The position numbers were made by a program, and so were the translations under genes. Below are positions 1 through 6,882 of a stretch of DNA of 17,554 nt, one piece after another (positions within the stretch are counted from its first letter, which is position 1; each line of letters starts with the position of its first letter). The notes beneath the pieces were generated by a model that searched no databases, was not told the DNA's origin, and was given only the letters and a program-made list of their open reading frames with translations. Location: contig CAZFVY010000134.1 in NCBI GenBank assembly GCA_964522665.1, positions 1-17,554 of the forward strand, given 5' to 3'. Source of the DNA: CAZFVY01 sp964522665. Lineage in GTDB: Bacteria > Verrucomicrobiota > Verrucomicrobiia > Limisphaerales > CAZFVY01.

Positions 1-116
1 TCGATGCGGTCGTGCAATTTCTTCGTAACCACTTTCCAGCGCAGGTTGCCATAAACAATCGGCAGCATTACAGCGACTCCCGCAATGATCAGGGCGGTGA
101 AATGGCTCTTGTTCAT
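1..116 (-). CDS. Partial N-terminus of an unidentified membrane-anchored protein
   Basis: On the minus strand an ATG at 116-114 opens a frame that stays open to the window edge (38 codons). The translation begins MNKSHFTALIIAGVAVMLPI and continues VYGNLRWKVVTKKLHDRI. This has the layout of a signal anchor or signal peptide: a short polar start, about 16 hydrophobic residues, then a basic stretch. It lies 64 bp downstream of the dnaJ stop on the same strand, so it could be the next gene of that transcript. No family could be recognised from so few residues. The membrane-segment pattern and the location argue for a real gene, but there is no clear ribosome binding site, so confidence is moderate. 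Confidence 0.5.
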   Translation of the reverse strand, partial: MNKSHFTALIIAGVAVMLPIVYGNLRWKVVTKKLHDRI

Positions 117-180
117 GCGCGTTTTAGAATCCAACTACGGCGATCTTGGGGGCCTTCGGGAGTTCAAGTGGGCCATGGGA

Positions 181-1185
181 TCACGATGCCTTACGCGGAT
201 CGAACTTGGATCTGGCCGCCAACTCCTTCCACAAATGTTCTTCCTCTTCGCCGATCTCGGCCGGAACTTGAATGCTCACTCCGAAGTACAGATCGCCTCG
301 CTTGGCGGCGCCCGCGGGCAGCCCCTTCCCGCGGAGACGCAGTTGGTGTCCTTGCTGGGTGCCCGCGTGGACCTTCAATGAAACGCTCCCTTCCAATGTC
401 TCCACGGAAACAGTCGTACCCAATACGGCCTCCCAAGGGGCCAACTCGAGGTGGCCCACCAGATCGGCGCCGCGCGCCTGCCAGTCGGGATGCTGAGAGT
501 AACGGACGCGAAGATAAATGTCTCCGGAACCACCCCCGCCCAATCCAGCGCCGCCTTTGCCGCGTACTCGAATCAACTGGCCGGCCCGAACGCCGGCGGG
601 AATGCGCACCGAACACGATTCCGTCTCTTCCTGGCCGGTGCGGGCGTTGGTTCGCCGCACGGAAATGGCGCGCGTGGCGCCCTTAAGCGCTTCATCGAAA
701 CTGATCAGGATGTCCCCCTGAATATCATGGCCCCGTTTCGCGGCTGGTTCCTCCGATTCTCCAACGCCGCCAGCGGCGCCGTGCCCCTCGAACGGCGAAC
801 GCCCGCCCGCCCGGCCGGTCCGACCGCCAAAAAACTGTTCAAAAAAATCACTGAAACCAGTACCTTCGAATTGAAACTCGTAGTCCTCGCCATCCGCTCC
901 TGGCCGAGCGGCCCGACCGCGAGTCCGGCCGGGGTCATTACGCGGCTCACCGCCGCTCTTCCAACTCGCGCCTAACTGGTCGTACTTCGCGCGGCTCTCT
1001 GGATCGCTCAAGACTTCATGCGCTTCGTTCAGTTCCTTGAATTTCTCTTCCGCGGTTTTTTTGTCCTTGGCGACATCCGGGTGATACTTCCGGGCGAGCG
1101 CGCGGAAGGCCTTTTTGATCTCTTCGGCGGTCGCTTTGGGCGGCACGCCAAGAACTTCGTAATAGTCTTTGAATTCAACGGACAT
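181..1185 (-). CDS. cbpA: DnaJ/CbpA-type co-chaperone (J-domain protein without zinc finger)
   Basis: A 334-residue Hsp40 co-chaperone that would stimulate the ATPase of DnaK and deliver unfolded clients. The J domain spans about residues 7-70 and carries the HPD tripeptide at 35-37 (ARKYHPDVAK) that contacts Hsp70. A Gly/Arg/Phe-rich linker (about 71-148) follows, then two beta-rich C-terminal client-binding domains (about 150-320, from RGHDIQGDILISFDEALKGA). The four CxxCxGxG zinc-finger repeats of classical DnaJ are absent, which makes it a class B (CbpA-like) protein. Its start overlaps the 3' end of grpE by 11 bp, so the two are probably translated together. No dnaK lies in the window, so the partner Hsp70 must be encoded elsewhere. 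The family call is secure; cbpA versus a dnaJ paralogue name is less so. Confidence 0.93.
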   Translation of the reverse strand: MSVEFKDYYEVLGVPPKATAEEIKKAFRALARKYHPDVAKDKKTAEEKFKELNEAHEVLSDPESRAKYDQLGASWKSGGEPRNDPGRTRGRAARPGADGEDYEFQFEGTGFSDFFEQFFGGRTGRAGGRSPFEGHGAAGGVGESEEPAAKRGHDIQGDILISFDEALKGATRAISVRRTNARTGQEETESCSVRIPAGVRAGQLIRVRGKGGAGLGGGGSGDIYLRVRYSQHPDWQARGADLVGHLELAPWEAVLGTTVSVETLEGSVSLKVHAGTQQGHQLRLRGKGLPAGAAKRGDLYFGVSIQVPAEIGEEEEHLWKELAARSKFDPRKAS

Positions 1186-1723
1186 GCGGGCCTTGCGTGA
1201 AAGGGGTCAAGTCATTCACCACCACTCTGGCCGGGCGAAAAACCTTTTCACCCCGGCGGTACCCGCGCTGGAAGACCTCGAGGATCGAGCGATCCGCTCG
1301 CCGCGGATCGTTACGCTGCGATACAGCTTCATGCCGACGCGGGTCGAAGATCTGGCCGACGCTCTCTTCGGTCTCGATGCCATGCTGGGCGAGCAAGTGG
1401 AGCAGTTGTCGCAAGGTCATCGCGACGCCCTGACGGAACTGAGGGGAACCGCCGGCGGCGTCCGACGCCAAGGCGCGTTCGAGGTTGTCGAGGGCCGGCA
1501 GCAGCTCGACGATGAATGAATCCTTCTGCGAAACCGCGCGGGCCTCGCCATCCTGGCGAGTGCGCCGTTTGAAATTCTCGAAGTCGGCGGCCAAACGCTC
1601 GTACAAGGACTTTTGCTCGGCAAGTTCCCGCTGAAGCCCCGGCGGGTCATGGACGGCGGGCCCGGCGTCAAAGGCATTGGCGTTGGGTTGAGCCGTCGAG
1701 AGATTTTCAAATTTAGGATTCAT
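1175..1723 (-). CDS. grpE: GrpE nucleotide exchange factor
   Basis: GrpE releases ADP from DnaK and so resets the Hsp70 cycle. The frame shows the family plan: a charged N-terminal helix (RELAEQKSLYERLAADFENF), the hinge segment KRRTRQD, the LLPALDNLERAL helix, and the C-terminal beta domain with HEAVSQ and FQRGYRRGEKVFRPARVVV. From the start chosen here (MNPKFENLS, 1723) it has 182 residues, a normal length. The frame also has an ATG at 1750 (MAGDPRLTA). I prefer 1723 because the extra nine residues add nothing GrpE-like and would nearly abut the preceding stop at 1755. Neither start has an obvious ribosome binding site. It overlaps the dnaJ-like gene downstream by 11 bp. Confidence 0.9.
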   Translation of the reverse strand: MNPKFENLSTAQPNANAFDAGPAVHDPPGLQRELAEQKSLYERLAADFENFKRRTRQDGEARAVSQKDSFIVELLPALDNLERALASDAAGGSPQFRQGVAMTLRQLLHLLAQHGIETEESVGQIFDPRRHEAVSQRNDPRRADRSILEVFQRGYRRGEKVFRPARVVVNDLTPFTQGPHVR

Positions 1724-1754
1724 CGCTGTAAGGCGAGGATCGCCCGCCATGGGA

Positions 1755-1985
1755 TCACGCTGGGTTGAGCAGGCTCGTGCCCGACTCGCTCCGCGTCGAA
1801 GGCAGTCGGTTCGTCGTCACTCCGCAAAGCCCCAGGACCATGCTGGTGACGAAGCCATCGAGCGTCACCGCTCCGTCATTCACCAAGGCGCCGGTGTTCG
1901 GGACCTTTACCCGAGGCTCATACTTTAGTTCAGCGAGCACATCTGTCTTTACTGGCGCGTCAGTTTTCTTTACGTTGTTTTTCAT
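1755..1985 (-). pseudogene. Truncated BON-domain protein (OsmY-like)
   Basis: A 76-codon frame begins MKNNVKKTDAPVKTDVLAEL and continues through KYEPRVKVPNTGALVNDGAVTLDGFVTS. That matches the first half of a BON domain: a helix with the typical 'I/VKTDVLAELKYEP' pattern, then two strands ending in 'VTLDGFVTS'. BON proteins of the OsmY type bind phospholipid in the periplasm or cytoplasm, usually carry two or three complete domains and are induced by stress. After residue 48 the sequence (MVLGLCGVTTNRLPSTRS...) no longer looks like BON, and neither other frame restores it. I therefore read this as a 3'-truncated remnant, although a short expressed product is possible. An AAGGAAG sequence 14-20 bases before the ATG may be a ribosome binding site. 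It sits just upstream of grpE. Confidence 0.65.
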
Positions 1986-2054
1986 CGTGATGGACTTTCT
2001 TCCTTGCTGGTTGTGGAATGGACCGGTGAGTCATGCGGCCAGCGGACCCGGTTT

Positions 2055-2156
2055 CACCAATCGCGAGAACGAGAGCGAATGAACAGCGGCGCGATCCGCC
2101 TCTGCCCCCAAGGTCTGGACAGGCTCGCTCCAAACGGCCGTTCTCGCAATTCGGTG
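2055..2156. repeat. Imperfect long inverted repeat in the mscS-BON intergenic region
   Basis: The 215 bp between the MscS gene and the BON remnant hold a nested inverted repeat. The outer arms are 2055-2071 (CACCAATCGCGAGAACG) and 2139-2156, whose reverse complement is CACCGAATTGCGAGAACG: one insertion and one mismatch. Just inside, GAGCGA (2073-2078) pairs with TCGCTC (2125-2130). At the centre GCGG (2086-2089) faces CCGC (2096-2099). As RNA this could fold into a branched hairpin of about 100 nt. It could be an intergenic repeat, a transcript-stabilising structure or a remnant mobile element. There is no T-run, so it is not a standard terminator. Confidence 0.5.
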
Positions 2157-2200
2157 TTCACCCCACGGATGACCTTCCTTCGAGCATCCGGGTTTGGCGG

Positions 2201-3088
2201 TCATTTTATCGGCTTTTCCGGCGCCTGCTTCATGGTGGCGTTTCGCTCATCCTGCAAGATCACAACGGACCGCGCCAGCGGCAGGCCGATTCCTTCCCGC
2301 GCGAAGCGTTTCGCGGCTTGCTCAAGCAAATCGCACTTCAGCGCGAGCGCGGTTACGGCGTCTCCGCACCACACGTCAAGCGAGAGCACGACTCCTGAGT
2401 TGACCAGTTGCGTAAGCGGACAGCCGCAAACTTCCTTAACCTTTGGATGTTTGGCGGCGAGCTCCAGAAGGATTGCCCGGGCCAGGTCGATGTCCGAATC
2501 ATGGCTCAAGCCGATCGGCACCGAGCAAATTATCCGCGGGTCGTTGCCCGTTAGGTTGATGGTCGTCTGGCTCGCCATGACGCTGTTGGGAACGACCACC
2601 CGCCGATTGTCATCCGTTCTTAGCCGGGTGTAACCGAGGGTGAGGCTCTCGACGATACCGGTTTCCAGCCCGGTCGGGGCGCTCACCTGCAATCGGTCGC
2701 CGAGCTTGAACGGTCGATAAAGGAGCAGGGAGATGCCCGCAATTAGGTTGCTGAGCGTATTTTGCGCGGCCAGGCCCACCACTACCGAGATCACGCTGAC
2801 GCTGGCCAGCCCCGCCAACCCGAAACCGGAAAGGACTGGGACGATGTGCGCGTAAGCGACAAACGCGAAGATATAGACACCGAAGCGGCCCAACTGCGCG
2901 AGGAACCTGACCGCCGTGCGGTCAACGTGGTCGTGCTCGTTGCGAGCCATTACGCGTTGGACGGCCAAACGTAGCGTCCGGCCGATGAACCACGCAAAGG
3001 ACGCGAACAGGATGGCGTACGTGACGGCGCCCTGAAGGGTGGACGGGTCCGCGAATCCTCCGCCTTCGATTCGATCAAGTATGCTCAT
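2201..3088 (-). CDS. Small-conductance mechanosensitive channel (MscS family)
   Basis: A 295-residue inner-membrane channel that would open under membrane tension and release solutes on hypo-osmotic shock. There are three membrane helices at about residues 20-40, 65-85 and 88-125. The last is the pore-lining helix, rich in Gly and Ala, and runs into GLAAQNTLSNLIAGISLLLYRPFKLGD, the diagnostic MscS segment. The beta domain follows (VESLTLGYTRLRTDDNRRVVVPNSVMASQTTINLT), then an alpha/beta C-terminal domain. The length is near that of E. coli MscS (286). It starts 31 bp after the stop of the auxiliary lipoprotein gene, so it probably shares the lipid-transport operon. Family assignment is secure; the ion or stress specificity is unknown. 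Confidence 0.92.
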   Translation of the reverse strand: MSILDRIEGGGFADPSTLQGAVTYAILFASFAWFIGRTLRLAVQRVMARNEHDHVDRTAVRFLAQLGRFGVYIFAFVAYAHIVPVLSGFGLAGLASVSVISVVVGLAAQNTLSNLIAGISLLLYRPFKLGDRLQVSAPTGLETGIVESLTLGYTRLRTDDNRRVVVPNSVMASQTTINLTGNDPRIICSVPIGLSHDSDIDLARAILLELAAKHPKVKEVCGCPLTQLVNSGVVLSLDVWCGDAVTALALKCDLLEQAAKRFAREGIGLPLARSVVILQDERNATMKQAPEKPIK

Positions 3089-3119
3089 AAACGGCCATCG
3101 TCGTCGCCCGTTGAGGTGG

Positions 3120-3803
3120 TTATGGTCGGGAATTCCCGGTGGCGAGCTTGGCCGGAGGCGCCGTTTCCAGCGGCAATTCCGCCGCGAGCGTCTGGCCTGC
3201 GGCCGCGACGGCCTCGCTCAGTCGCTCGGCCAACTGACCGTAGTGTTTCCCGTCCCAGGTCAGAGCGTCCGCGGTGAAACCACCACGGTGAATCACGGTG
3301 GAGTTAGTCGCTACCGTCCGAGTCTCCCAGCGTACAGCGAATCGAATTGAACTTTTTCCGGTGTCGGCCCTCGCCCCCTCGCAAGCCAAGATCCGGAGCG
3401 CGACTTCAAAGTCCAGCGTATCGTCTCCGTGCGAGTTCAACGCCACGCCCGCCACGTTAACGGCGCTGAGAAGCGCCTCCTTGATTACCCGGCCGATTCC
3501 CTGATCGAGCGGTTCCGCCCAACGGTCAAAATCCGCGAACCGAATCTCGTTGGCGCCCGCGCGCACCACCAACGCCTTGTTCTGCAAATAGGGTGGCAGT
3601 TCAATGGGCCGCAGCCCGACCCGCCATCGTTTGAACCCGCCCTCCGCGACGCGCTCGGGCGGGAAGCGTGGCACGGTTAGCACGTAGAACCGGGTCGGAT
3701 CGGCATGTGGACGCAATAGCGCGCAGCCACCCAAAACTGCCGAGGCCAGCGCGCAAAACCCGAGAGTCAGTGAACGCCGCAGTACGATCCTGCGACCGAC
3801 CAT
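3120..3803 (-). CDS. ABC-transport auxiliary lipoprotein (PqiC-like)
   Basis: This is an outer-membrane lipoprotein of the family that partners MCE/MlaD lipid transporters (ABC-type transport auxiliary, PqiC-like). Starting at 3803 (MVGRRIVLRRSLTLGF) gives a compact signal peptide with basic n-region, hydrophobic core and lipobox LGGC. The lipidated cysteine is residue 27 of 227. The mature protein starts with the family hallmark TRFYVLTVP and contains GLRPIELPPYLQNKALVVR and DRWAEPLDQGIGRVIKEAL, typical of these proteins. The frame extends up to an ATG at 3878, but that would put 25 extra residues ahead of the signal peptide, so the inner start is preferred. It lies directly downstream of the MCE gene. 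It probably receives or guides lipid at the outer membrane end of the pathway, which is inference from the family. Confidence 0.85.
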   Translation of the reverse strand: MVGRRIVLRRSLTLGFCALASAVLGGCALLRPHADPTRFYVLTVPRFPPERVAEGGFKRWRVGLRPIELPPYLQNKALVVRAGANEIRFADFDRWAEPLDQGIGRVIKEALLSAVNVAGVALNSHGDDTLDFEVALRILACEGARADTGKSSIRFAVRWETRTVATNSTVIHRGGFTADALTWDGKHYGQLAERLSEAVAAAGQTLAAELPLETAPPAKLATGNSRP

Positions 3804-3918
3804 CGAGCCGGCGCGCGCCCAAAGAGAGATTTGCTTATGCGCGAGAATCTGCGGCTTGGCGGGTCGATTGAGTTGCATATGAAAGCTCGCTGATTGACTG
3901 GTCGCCCGACGGTCCGGG

Positions 3919-4905
3919 TCAGGGTTCCCGGCCGGGGCTCTTTTTGCCCGTGATCAACGCGGTGGGGTTGCGTTCGAGAAAGTCGGCCAATTGTTGCAGC
4001 GACTCGGCCGCCTCCGTCACTTGCTGAAGCGCCCTGGCCGCGTCGTCGCCCAAACCACTTTGCGGGCCGACCAATTGGCGGACGCTTTCCGCGGCGTCGT
4101 GGAAGGAGCGCAAGGTCCGCACCAGTTCTGTCCGCAGAGGCTCGACTTGGGTGTCGAGTTTGGCCACCAATCCCTGCACGTCGGTCGCGGTCTTGTTTAG
4201 GTTCGCGACCGCCGCCTTGGCTTCGGCGGAACTCGCCAGAATCTGAATCGCGTCGGCTGCCCCCGTCATTTTGTTCACCATGTTCTTCAGATCCAACCCG
4301 TCAACCTGCTTATTCGCCACGGCCAGAAGCGACTGCAGTTGGCGCGTCAATCCCCCAAAATCAACCTGATTCAAATTGCTCACAAACTTGGAAAGACTCG
4401 CGATCATCTCGGACATCCCCGAGCGTAGCGTCGGCACCACGGCGAACTCGGTTTTCTCCTCGAGGCGCGGCACGGGGAATTGCTTCGGGTCCAGAAAATC
4501 CAACTCGACGAACTGCAGGCCCGTGATCCCCACCAGGTCCATTTTGGCGCGCAGACCTTCGTCGATCAGCCGCTGCAGCGTTGCCCGGTCTGCAATCTGT
4601 ATCATCCGACCGGCGCGATCGCTAATCACGTTCTGGTCCAATTCCGCCAACACGACGACCTGGGATTGTCGGGCCTTGGAATCGTAATGGACCCGGATGC
4701 TCAACACGCGGCCCACCCGCACGCCCCGCAACTTCACCGCGCCACCGACGTCCAGGCCCTGCACCGACTCGTTGAAATAGGCCATGAATCGCCCGGGCTT
4801 CGAAAAGAGGTGCCAAGACCGGAACGAGAGGAGCGCCGCGACCGTCAACGCCAGGCCGCCGAGGACGAAAGCGCCGGCCACCGCGGGGTTTAGTTTGGTC
4901 TTCAC
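3919..4905 (-). CDS. mlaD: MCE-domain substrate-binding protein (MlaD-like)
   Basis: A 328-residue periplasmic lipid-binding subunit of an MCE ABC transporter. A single N-terminal membrane anchor (about residues 9-28, AVAGAFVLGGLALTVAALLSF) is followed by one MCE domain (about 38-150). The MCE domain contains VQGLDVGGAVKLRGVRVGRV and the segment LRAKMDLVGITGLQFVELDF. The remaining 170 residues are helical and heptad-rich (SLSKFVSNLNQVDFGGLTRQ and beyond), which suggests a coiled-coil tube or needle reaching across the periplasm. The C-terminal ADFLERNPTALITGKK is common in this family. The start overlaps the MlaF-like stop by 4 bp (ATGA), a sign of translational coupling. With 328 residues it is longer than E. 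coli MlaD (183) and closer to the single-MCE proteins that work with PqiC-like lipoproteins. Confidence 0.9.
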   Translation of the reverse strand: MKTKLNPAVAGAFVLGGLALTVAALLSFRSWHLFSKPGRFMAYFNESVQGLDVGGAVKLRGVRVGRVLSIRVHYDSKARQSQVVVLAELDQNVISDRAGRMIQIADRATLQRLIDEGLRAKMDLVGITGLQFVELDFLDPKQFPVPRLEEKTEFAVVPTLRSGMSEMIASLSKFVSNLNQVDFGGLTRQLQSLLAVANKQVDGLDLKNMVNKMTGAADAIQILASSAEAKAAVANLNKTATDVQGLVAKLDTQVEPLRTELVRTLRSFHDAAESVRQLVGPQSGLGDDAARALQQVTEAAESLQQLADFLERNPTALITGKKSPGREP

Positions 4906-5717
4906 TTGGAAAACGGGTTGAGGCCGGCGGCGGGGGGGCGGACGACCCGCTCGACGAAATCCTCATCCTGATTCAAGAAGTCCCGCACGCGTGAATCCGT
5001 GCTCACGGATGCCAGTTCGGCGGGAGCGCCTTGGGCGATGATCCCCTTGGTTTCGCGATCCAGCATGATGACGCGGTCGGCGAGCCTGAAAATGCTGGAA
5101 AGCTGATGAGAGACAATCACCATGGTCGTGCCCAGAGTTTCTCGGATGAGGAGGATTAACCGATCAATCTCGCGTGACGTGACGGGGTCCAGGCCCGCCG
5201 AAGGCTCGTCGAAAAATACAATCGCGGGATCCAACGCCAGCGCGCGGGCGAGCGCCGCCCGTTTCTTCATGCCGCCGCTGAGTTCCGACGGATAAAGCTC
5301 CTCGGACCCGGACAGGCCCACCTGGTTCAGTTTCAGCGCGATGATCTCCCGGCGGTCGGCCCGTGACAGCGAAGTGTGCTCTTCCAGCGGCAGGGAGACA
5401 TTTTCCGCCAGGGTCATCGAACTCCACAACGCATTGTTTTGATAAAGGACGCCAAACGTTTTCAATATCTCCCGTCGTTGCGCGGCATCCGCCGCGGTGA
5501 AGCTATTTCCAAAATACGCGACGTCTCCGTGGAGCGGTTTGAGCAACCCGATCAGGCACCGGATCAACGTGCTCTTACCGCAGCCGCTGCCGCCAATAAC
5601 GAAGAGCAACTCGCGGGGATGGACCGCAAAGGATACGTCCCGCAACACCACCTCATCGCGGTACCCGCACGTTAGACTCTTAACTTCGATCACGGGCCCT
5701 GAGAGGTCGTTCTTCAT
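4902..5717 (-). CDS. mlaF: MCE-type ABC transporter ATP-binding protein (MlaF-like)
   Basis: The cytoplasmic ATPase that powers lipid movement through the MlaE-type permease. All ABC motifs are present in 271 residues: Walker A GGSGCGKST (42-50), Q-loop LYQNNALWSS with Gln93, signature LSGGMKKRAALARAL (146-160), Walker B IVFFDEPSAGLDP (166-178) and the switch His204 in IVSHQLSS. The C-terminal tail (from about 240, DSRVRDFLNQDEDFVE) matches the MlaF-type extension. The gene starts 7 bp after the permease stop and overlaps the MCE gene start by 4 bp, so all three subunits are likely made together. All catalytic residues are intact. Confidence 0.93.
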   Translation of the reverse strand: MKNDLSGPVIEVKSLTCGYRDEVVLRDVSFAVHPRELLFVIGGSGCGKSTLIRCLIGLLKPLHGDVAYFGNSFTAADAAQRREILKTFGVLYQNNALWSSMTLAENVSLPLEEHTSLSRADRREIIALKLNQVGLSGSEELYPSELSGGMKKRAALARALALDPAIVFFDEPSAGLDPVTSREIDRLILLIRETLGTTMVIVSHQLSSIFRLADRVIMLDRETKGIIAQGAPAELASVSTDSRVRDFLNQDEDFVERVVRPPAAGLNPFSK

Positions 5718-5724
5718 TGAGCGT

Positions 5725-6882
5725 TCAGATGCCCAGCACGTTGAAAATGAGGGCGAACAACGCGTCCGCCAAAACTATCAGGGTGACGCCGGTCACCACC
5801 GCCGAGGAGGTCGCGGCGCCAACGCCCGCGGCGCTACGATCGCACTGCATTCCCCGCAGACACCCGGCGACGCCGACGGCGACGCCAAAGACGACGCTTT
5901 TGATCAAGCCGCTGGTGACGTCCGAAAAGCCCACGCGAGCCTGAGTTTCGGCCCAATAGGCAGCCGCGGGGATATTGAGCATGGTGGCCGACACAAACAT
6001 CCCGCCCGCGATCCCGAGAACGTTGGCGTACAGCGCGAGGACCGGCAGCATCACCACGACCGCCAGCAGCCGGGGCAGCGCCAGGAAATCCACCGACGAA
6101 ATGCCCAAGGTCTCCAAGGCGTCGATTTCCTCGTCCACCTTCATATTGCCTAGGTGCGCGGCAAACCCCGCCCCGGTGCCGCCGGCCACGATGATCGCCG
6201 CCATCATTGGCCCCATTTCCCGCACGACCGCGAGGCCGACCAAGTCCGCGACGAAGACGGCGGCGCCGAATTGCCGCAATTGGATCGCGGCTTGGAAGGC
6301 CAGGATCACGCCCACGAGGAAACTGACCAAACCGACGATCGGCAACGACGACGCCCAGCATTGTTGCATCTCGACCAGGCAGTCCAGCCAGCGGAACCGC
6401 CGCGGCCGCTTGACTGCCGCCACGAAACCCAGGGCGCATTCTCCAATAAATACGACGATTTCCAGGGCGCGGCTGGCCCACCGCGTGACCGTGGTTCCCG
6501 CCCGCGCCCAGGTTGGCTTGGGAGCCGCTCGGGCGGCGGGTTGCGCGAGACCCGCCGCCGCCAATTGTCGCAGCATTGTCTGCAAATTCGGGGGCAACGC
6601 TCCGGCGTCGAAATTGTTCCCGGACTCCGCGCACCAGCGCTGGCCGTGCGCCAGGAAGAGGACCAGCGAGGTGTCCCATTTCCCCAGGTCCTCCGTTACG
6701 ACGCGCACGCTCGCCGCGGTCCTTTGGCCCAGCAGCCCGCTCCAAGACGGGACCGGCTCGCTCAAGCGCCAATCGCCGCCCACCTGCACCAGGCAGGCGC
6801 CGCCCGGCGGCCCGTCTTTCAGTTGGGCCGTGGCGCCCTGGCGTTCCGCGCCCGCCACCGGTGATGCTTGATCCTCACTCAT
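5725..6882 (-). CDS. mlaE: MlaE-type lipid ABC permease with N-terminal STAS-like domain
   Basis: A 385-residue inner-membrane permease of an MCE transporter. Residues about 28-118 form a STAS-like soluble domain (LVQVGGDWRLSEPVPSW ... LPPNLQTMLRQL), as seen in long MlaE homologues. The MlaE domain occupies about 135-385 and has five or six hydrophobic segments and the family signature REMGPMMAAIIVAGGTGAGF followed by GNMKVDEEIDALETLGIS (about 221-263). The coupling helix region is where MlaF would dock. The start codon overlaps the stop of the upstream metal ATPase as ATGA (6879-6882). Fusion of STAS to MlaE replaces the separate MlaB protein of E. coli, and no mlaB-like gene is present here. 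Lipid type and direction of transport cannot be read from the sequence. Confidence 0.92.
   Translation of the reverse strand: MSEDQASPVAGAERQGATAQLKDGPPGGACLVQVGGDWRLSEPVPSWSGLLGQRTAASVRVVTEDLGKWDTSLVLFLAHGQRWCAESGNNFDAGALPPNLQTMLRQLAAAGLAQPAARAAPKPTWARAGTTVTRWASRALEIVVFIGECALGFVAAVKRPRRFRWLDCLVEMQQCWASSLPIVGLVSFLVGVILAFQAAIQLRQFGAAVFVADLVGLAVVREMGPMMAAIIVAGGTGAGFAAHLGNMKVDEEIDALETLGISSVDFLALPRLLAVVVMLPVLALYANVLGIAGGMFVSATMLNIPAAAYWAETQARVGFSDVTSGLIKSVVFGVAVGVAGCLRGMQCDRSAAGVGAATSSAVVTGVTLIVLADALFALIFNVLGI

Noticed and set aside
12..686. A 224-codon plus-strand frame and several other plus-strand frames over dnaJ, mlaE, the ATPase and zwf.
   Set aside because: They are antisense shadows of high-GC genes; compositions are Arg/Pro/Ala-rich without family motifs.
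172..1759. The 14-mer GCCATGGGATCACG occurs twice (172-185 and 1746-1759), at the dnaJ end and before grpE, and could be a direct repeat from a recombination.
   Set aside because: A 14-base match is about what chance gives in 17.5 kb, and the flanks do not match.
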